Below are positions 60,774 through 64,000 of a stretch of 64,000 nucleotides of DNA, in pieces (the stretch's first letter is position 1; each line of letters begins with the position of its first letter). The translations under genes were made by a program, and so were the position numbers. The stretch is from Pseudomonas aylmerensis (lineage in GTDB: Bacteria > Pseudomonadota > Gammaproteobacteria > Pseudomonadales > Pseudomonadaceae), in the NCBI RefSeq assembly GCF_001702265.1, contig NZ_MAUE01000026.1, positions 310,001 through 374,000 on the forward strand. The letters run 5' to 3'. The notes beneath the pieces were generated by a model. The model did not search any database, was not told the DNA's origin, and saw nothing but the letters and a program-made list of their open reading frames with translations.

Positions 60774-61798
60774 GCGTGCACCTCATCCGCCGCCAGTACC
60801 CGCAGCAGTTCGGCCTGCCACTCCAGGCCGACCGCCGCGCCGCAGCCCAGCGGCGCGCTGCCGTCATTGCTGCGCACCACGGTGATTTCGCCGAGAGGGG
60901 TGTGGATGCGGTACAGCCATTGGCTGCCGAAGAAGTAGCGGTCGAGCACCTTGCCCTGCAGGCGCCCGGCACCGGCTTGCACCAGGCTGATCTTTTCCGG
61001 GCGCAGGCTCAGGACCAGTTCGCCGTCGCCGCTTTCGTGGCGCACTTGCGGGATACCCAGTTGATCGTAATCACCGGCGAGCAAGTTGGCCTTGCCGACG
61101 AAGTCCGAGATAAAGCGCGTACGCGGGTGTTCGTAGAGCTTGTACGGCGCATCGATCTGGGTCACGCGGCCGGCCTGCATCACCACCACGCGGTCGCTGA
61201 TCGACAGGGCTTCGGCCTGGTCGTGGGTCACCATCAACGTGGTGATACCGACGGCGCACTGGATGCGACGGATCTCGAACTGCATCTCTTCGCGCAGGTT
61301 GGCGTCGAGGTTGGACAGCGGTTCATCGAGCAGCAATACCGGTGGTTCGATCACCAGGGCGCGGGCCAGGGCCACGCGTTGGCGCTGGCCGCCGGACAGC
61401 TCCCGTGGGTAACGCTCGGCGTGGGGTGCCAGGCGCACCAGTTCGAGCACGGTCTTGACCTTGCTGGCGATCTCGGCGGACGGCACTTTGCGCATCTTCA
61501 GTCCGAAGGCGACGTTGTCGCGCACGGTCATGTGCGGGAACAGCGCATAGCTCTGGAATACCACGCCCAGGCCACGGCTGGCGGGCTTGGCGTGGGTAAT
61601 GTCGCGCCCGTCGAGCAGGATCTGCCCGGCGCTGACATCGACGAAACCGGCGATCATTTGCAGAGTGGTGGTCTTGCCGCAGCCGGAAGGGCCGAGCAGC
61701 GAAACGAACTCGCCTTTTTCCACCGCCAGGTCAGTGGCGACCACCGCGTCGACGGCGCCGTAGCGTTTGCTCAAGGCGTTGAGTTGGAGAAATGCCAT
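60770..61798 (-). CDS. ABC transporter ATPase (PotA type)
   Basis: 342 residues. Walker A GPSGCGKTTT, signature LSGGQRQRVALARAL, Walker B VLLLDEPLSNLD, and a C-terminal TOBE domain (from ~240). First gene of the operon. It is divergent from the IclR gene with 242 bases between, which hold a small hairpin and AT-rich promoter-like sequence. Confidence 0.92.
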   Translation of the reverse strand: MAFLQLNALSKRYGAVDAVVATDLAVEKGEFVSLLGPSGCGKTTTLQMIAGFVDVSAGQILLDGRDITHAKPASRGLGVVFQSYALFPHMTVRDNVAFGLKMRKVPSAEIASKVKTVLELVRLAPHAERYPRELSGGQRQRVALARALVIEPPVLLLDEPLSNLDANLREEMQFEIRRIQCAVGITTLMVTHDQAEALSISDRVVVMQAGRVTQIDAPYKLYEHPRTRFISDFVGKANLLAGDYDQLGIPQVRHESGDGELVLSLRPEKISLVQAGAGRLQGKVLDRYFFGSQWLYRIHTPLGEITVVRSNDGSAPLGCGAAVGLEWQAELLRVLAADEVHA

Positions 61799-61823
61799 GT
61801 CTGCGTTCCACCTTTTTTGAGTC

Positions 61824-61844
61824 GCGTCGAAACGCGCTTTTTTG
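61824..61844 (+). other. Hairpin with T-run in the leader of the ABC/dehydrogenase operon
   Basis: CGCGT and ACGCG pair around CGAA, followed by CTTTTTT on the plus strand; the minus strand side is flanked by AAAAAA as well. It would terminate plus-strand transcription only, which is odd as no gene runs that way here; perhaps a barrier to antisense transcription. Confidence 0.4.
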
Positions 61845-62040
61845 TTTTGGGCAGATGCGAATGAGGTGTTGCCGGTGCGTTGGCGCTCGATCTTGAGTCG
61901 GCTGCCGTTAGTTGTTCATTTCGCCCCTGTGGACGCAGATTAGGACGAAGACTAGGATGGGCGGAAGATGGAATTTCACTCAATGAACTACTTTTTTCGT
62001 TTTTATTCACTCACCAGAATTTTCTAAGAGATCACGTGAT

Positions 62041-62871
62041 ATGGATTCCACTGAGCGGAATAAAAATGCCCGGGAAGTCGGCGCCGGCGGAGTCCCCCGA
62101 CTGTTTGCGCTGCTGCGCACCCTGGGCGAGGTGCCGGAAGGTGGCGAACGCGTGACCCAACTTGCGCAACAGGTTGGCCTGTCCCAGCCCACCACTCACC
62201 GCCTGTTGCGCAGCCTGATGGATGAGGGCATGGTCGAGCAGGATGCGCGCAGCAAGCGCTATCGCTTGAGCCTGGAGTTCTTCGCGCTGGCGGCGAACGC
62301 GGGCAAGACCGGCAACCTGCGCGACCTGGTGCGGCCGAGCATGCTGCGCCTGAGTGCGTCATTGGGTGATTCGCTGTTCCTGCTGGCGCGCAGTGGCTTC
62401 GATGCGATTTGCCTCGACCGCAGCGAAGGGCCGTACCCGATCCGTACCTTCACCGGCGATATCGGCGGGCGGGTGGCGCTGGGCGTGGGCCAGGGCAGCC
62501 TGGCGATCCTGGCGTTCCTGCCGGAAGAAGAGCGCGAGACGGTGATCCGCTACAACCTGCCACGGCTCAAGGACTTTCACCTGTACGACGAGGTGCTGCT
62601 GCGCTCGGAGGTCGAGAACGTGCGCAACCTGGGTTATGCGGCGCGCAATACCGGGGTGCTGGAAGGCATGGCGGGCCTGGCGGTGCCGATCCTCAATCGC
62701 GACGGCCACGCGGTAGCGGCGCTGAGTGTGGCAACCATCAGTGATCGGTTGGGGCCGAGCCGCTTGCCAATGGTGGTTGAGTTGCTCAAGCGCGAAGCGG
62801 CGGCGATCGGGCCGAGGATCAACCCGTTCGATCCGACCCTGCGCAGGCCGTCGCAGACCTTCGGTGGGTAA
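62041..62871 (+). CDS. IclR-family transcriptional regulator
   Basis: 276 residues. Winged helix (VTQLAQQVGLSQPTTHRLLR) and IclR effector domain (GDSLFLLARSGFDAICLDRS, GLAVPILNRDGHAVAALSVA). Divergent from the ABC/dehydrogenase operon, so its likely regulator, probably responding to the transported compound. Confidence 0.9.
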   Translation: MDSTERNKNAREVGAGGVPRLFALLRTLGEVPEGGERVTQLAQQVGLSQPTTHRLLRSLMDEGMVEQDARSKRYRLSLEFFALAANAGKTGNLRDLVRPSMLRLSASLGDSLFLLARSGFDAICLDRSEGPYPIRTFTGDIGGRVALGVGQGSLAILAFLPEEERETVIRYNLPRLKDFHLYDEVLLRSEVENVRNLGYAARNTGVLEGMAGLAVPILNRDGHAVAALSVATISDRLGPSRLPMVVELLKREAAAIGPRINPFDPTLRRPSQTFGG

Positions 62872-62905
62872 CCCCTCTCCGCCACGATGAAGAACCAGTG
62901 TGGGA

Positions 62906-62980
62906 GCGGGCTTGCTCGCGAGTGCGATAGATCAGTCATGGATATGTCCACTGACACACCGCTTTCGCGAGCAAGCCCGC
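62906..62980. repeat. REP pair (BIME) between the IclR and response-regulator genes
   Basis: GCGGGCTTGCTCGCGA (62906-62921) has a perfect 16-base inverse at 62965-62980. Convergent gene ends on both sides. Confidence 0.9.
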
Positions 62981-62992
62981 CCCCCCCATTGT

Positions 62993-63658
62993 TCAGATCG
63001 CGGCCAGGGCCACGGATGTCGCCGCCGTCCGGGTCTCCACCCCCAACTTCACATACACATGCTCCAGATGCTTGTTCACCGTCCTGGGGCTCAACCCCAG
63101 GATGTCACCGATATCCCGATTGGTCTTGCCGCACGCGACCCAGCGCAAGACCTCCACCTCACGCTCGGTCAACTGGAACCTGGCCGACAGCAGCCGCTGT
63201 GCCGGCTCATCCTCCAGCGTCAGCACATTCGGCTGCGTCGCCTCCCGCGCCGACAGCAAGATGCGTGACGTGCGCAGGTGCGCCGCCACCCGTGCCAGTA
63301 CCTCATCGGTCTGGATCGGTTTGGTCACGTAGTCACTGCCACCCACCTCGAAGCCTTGCACCACGTGCTTGCTGTCGGTCAGCCCGGTCATGAACACCAC
63401 CGGCACATCCGCGCTGGCCGGCATTGCCTTGAGCCGGCGACAGGTTTCGAAACCGTCCAGGCCGGGCATCATCGCGTCCAGCAGGATCAGGTCCGGACGC
63501 CGGCGTTGCACGCGGTTCAACGCGCTGAGGCCGTCCAGGGCCACCAGCACCATGTAGCCGGCGTCGTCGAGCGCGTCACAGAGCAATGCCAGGTTGTCCG
63601 GGGTGTCGTCGACGATCAGCACCACGCCGGGTTCAGTGCTGTGGGTGAGTGCATTCAT
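62993..63658 (-). CDS. Response regulator with LuxR-type DNA-binding domain
   Basis: 221 residues from the ATG at 63658. Receiver domain (VVLIVDDTPDNLALLCDAL, phospho-Asp in LILLDAMMPGLDG, switch Lys in DYVTKPI), then a LuxR-type helix-turn-helix (LTEREVEVLRWVACGKTNRD, LSPRTVNKHLEHVYVKLG). Starts 26 bases inside the end of the hybrid sensor kinase gene, so the two are a coupled pair. Confidence 0.92.
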   Translation of the reverse strand: MNALTHSTEPGVVLIVDDTPDNLALLCDALDDAGYMVLVALDGLSALNRVQRRRPDLILLDAMMPGLDGFETCRRLKAMPASADVPVVFMTGLTDSKHVVQGFEVGGSDYVTKPIQTDEVLARVAAHLRTSRILLSAREATQPNVLTLEDEPAQRLLSARFQLTEREVEVLRWVACGKTNRDIGDILGLSPRTVNKHLEHVYVKLGVETRTAATSVALAAI

Positions 63659-64000
63659 CTGCGGCCTCCTTGAGGGTTCGGTTGAGTTCATCCAGGCGAA
63701 AGCCCTTGAGCAGCCCGCGCAGCTTGGTGATGAACGGTTCGGCATCGGGGCGGTGTGCAAGGATCGTGTCGAGTTTGGCGTGCAGGCCGCGCACATAGCC
63801 GATGGCGCTGAGTTCCGCCAGGGCGGCAAGGTCTTCAGGGCTGGGCAATACGCTGGGCGGCGGCGGTGCGGTGAAGGTCTTGGTGCGCCGCAGCCACTGC
63901 AGGTCCAGGTGCTGTTGCAGGCGCCCGAGCAGTTCCGGGGTGCGCACCGGCTTGGCCAGGTAGTCGTTGCAGGCCGCGGCGATGCTGCGCTCGCGGTCGT
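63633..64000 (-). CDS. Hybrid sensor histidine kinase, C-terminal fragment
   Basis: Only the last ~122 residues are in the window. They begin with the end of a receiver domain (ACNDYLAKPVR), then a proline-rich linker (TAPPPPSVLPSP) and a final helical part (LAALAELSAIGYVRGLHAKL, LLKGFRLDELNRTLKEA). This suits the C-terminus of a hybrid kinase working with the adjacent response regulator; the sensor and kinase domains lie outside. Confidence 0.8.
   Translation of the reverse strand, partial: DRERSIAAACNDYLAKPVRTPELLGRLQQHLDLQWLRRTKTFTAPPPPSVLPSPEDLAALAELSAIGYVRGLHAKLDTILAHRPDAEPFITKLRGLLKGFRLDELNRTLKEAADECTHPQH

Noticed and set aside
55359-61798. Hydrogen cyanide operon hcnABC
   Set aside because: The three subunits are related to HcnABC, but the order and fusion to a PotABCD-type importer with an IclR regulator point to catabolism of an imported compound.

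Overview
The window is a stretch of a high-GC Pseudomonas chromosome, most likely from the P. fluorescens/P. putida side of the genus. The evidence is gene content (a Pdt-type two-partner secretion cluster, cbtBA under a cobalamin riboswitch, an NrtR/pnc/nadE salvage locus, mntH, a Tsx/nucleoside permease pair) and repeated Pseudomonas REP palindromes (GGAGCGGGCTTGC type) between genes. No rRNA, tRNA, prophage, complete insertion sequence or CRISPR array was seen. All family assignments come from reading the translated sequence by eye; no database was searched.

Left part (1-20438): the 3' end of a giant TpsA exoprotein (PdtA-like), then on the minus strand a three-gene set encoding a tyrosinase-type copper oxidase, a large protein of unknown function and a single-haem c-type cytochrome, with a divergent Lrp/AsnC regulator. 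The Pdt cluster resumes with a PhdA-like protein (Phd antitoxin-like domain fused to an IS5-type transposase N-domain), the TpsB transporter, an ExbB fused to DUF2341/LamG-like periplasmic domains, ExbD, a TonB-like protein, a putative porin, a coiled-coil protein, a YbjN-like protein and a PpiC-type prolyl isomerase. The tyrosinase set therefore sits between the exoprotein gene and the rest of its secretion cluster.

Middle (20489-31000): LysR regulators, a DUF4865 gene, cobalt transport genes cbtBA behind a cobalamin riboswitch, divergent phosphatase-like and cobF genes, an esterase, a Kef-type antiporter, and a HigBA-type toxin-antitoxin pair whose toxin is frameshifted. At 30688-35903 lies the most promising candidate for an undescribed system: a minus-strand run encoding a crotonase, an AurF-like diiron oxygenase, an asparagine-synthetase-type amidotransferase, an EamA exporter and a RidA protein, with a divergent AraC regulator. 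It looks like a compact small-molecule pathway without any PKS or NRPS.

Right part (36011-64000): a DUF726 serine hydrolase, MntH, a decayed Phd/PIN toxin-antitoxin pair, DMT transporters, a metallothionein too short for ordinary ORF cut-offs, an XapX protein, a 133-bp tandem REP-containing array, purine nucleoside uptake genes, a reduced polyol locus (AraC, binding protein, SDR, but no ABC permease or ATPase), the NAD salvage locus nrtR/pncA/pncB/nadE with a clear NrtR-type palindrome, a seven-gene uptake-and-oxidation operon (PotABCD-type ABC transporter plus a three-subunit HcnABC/opine-oxidase-type dehydrogenase) with a divergent IclR regulator, and a LuxR-type response regulator overlapping the 3' end of a hybrid sensor kinase.
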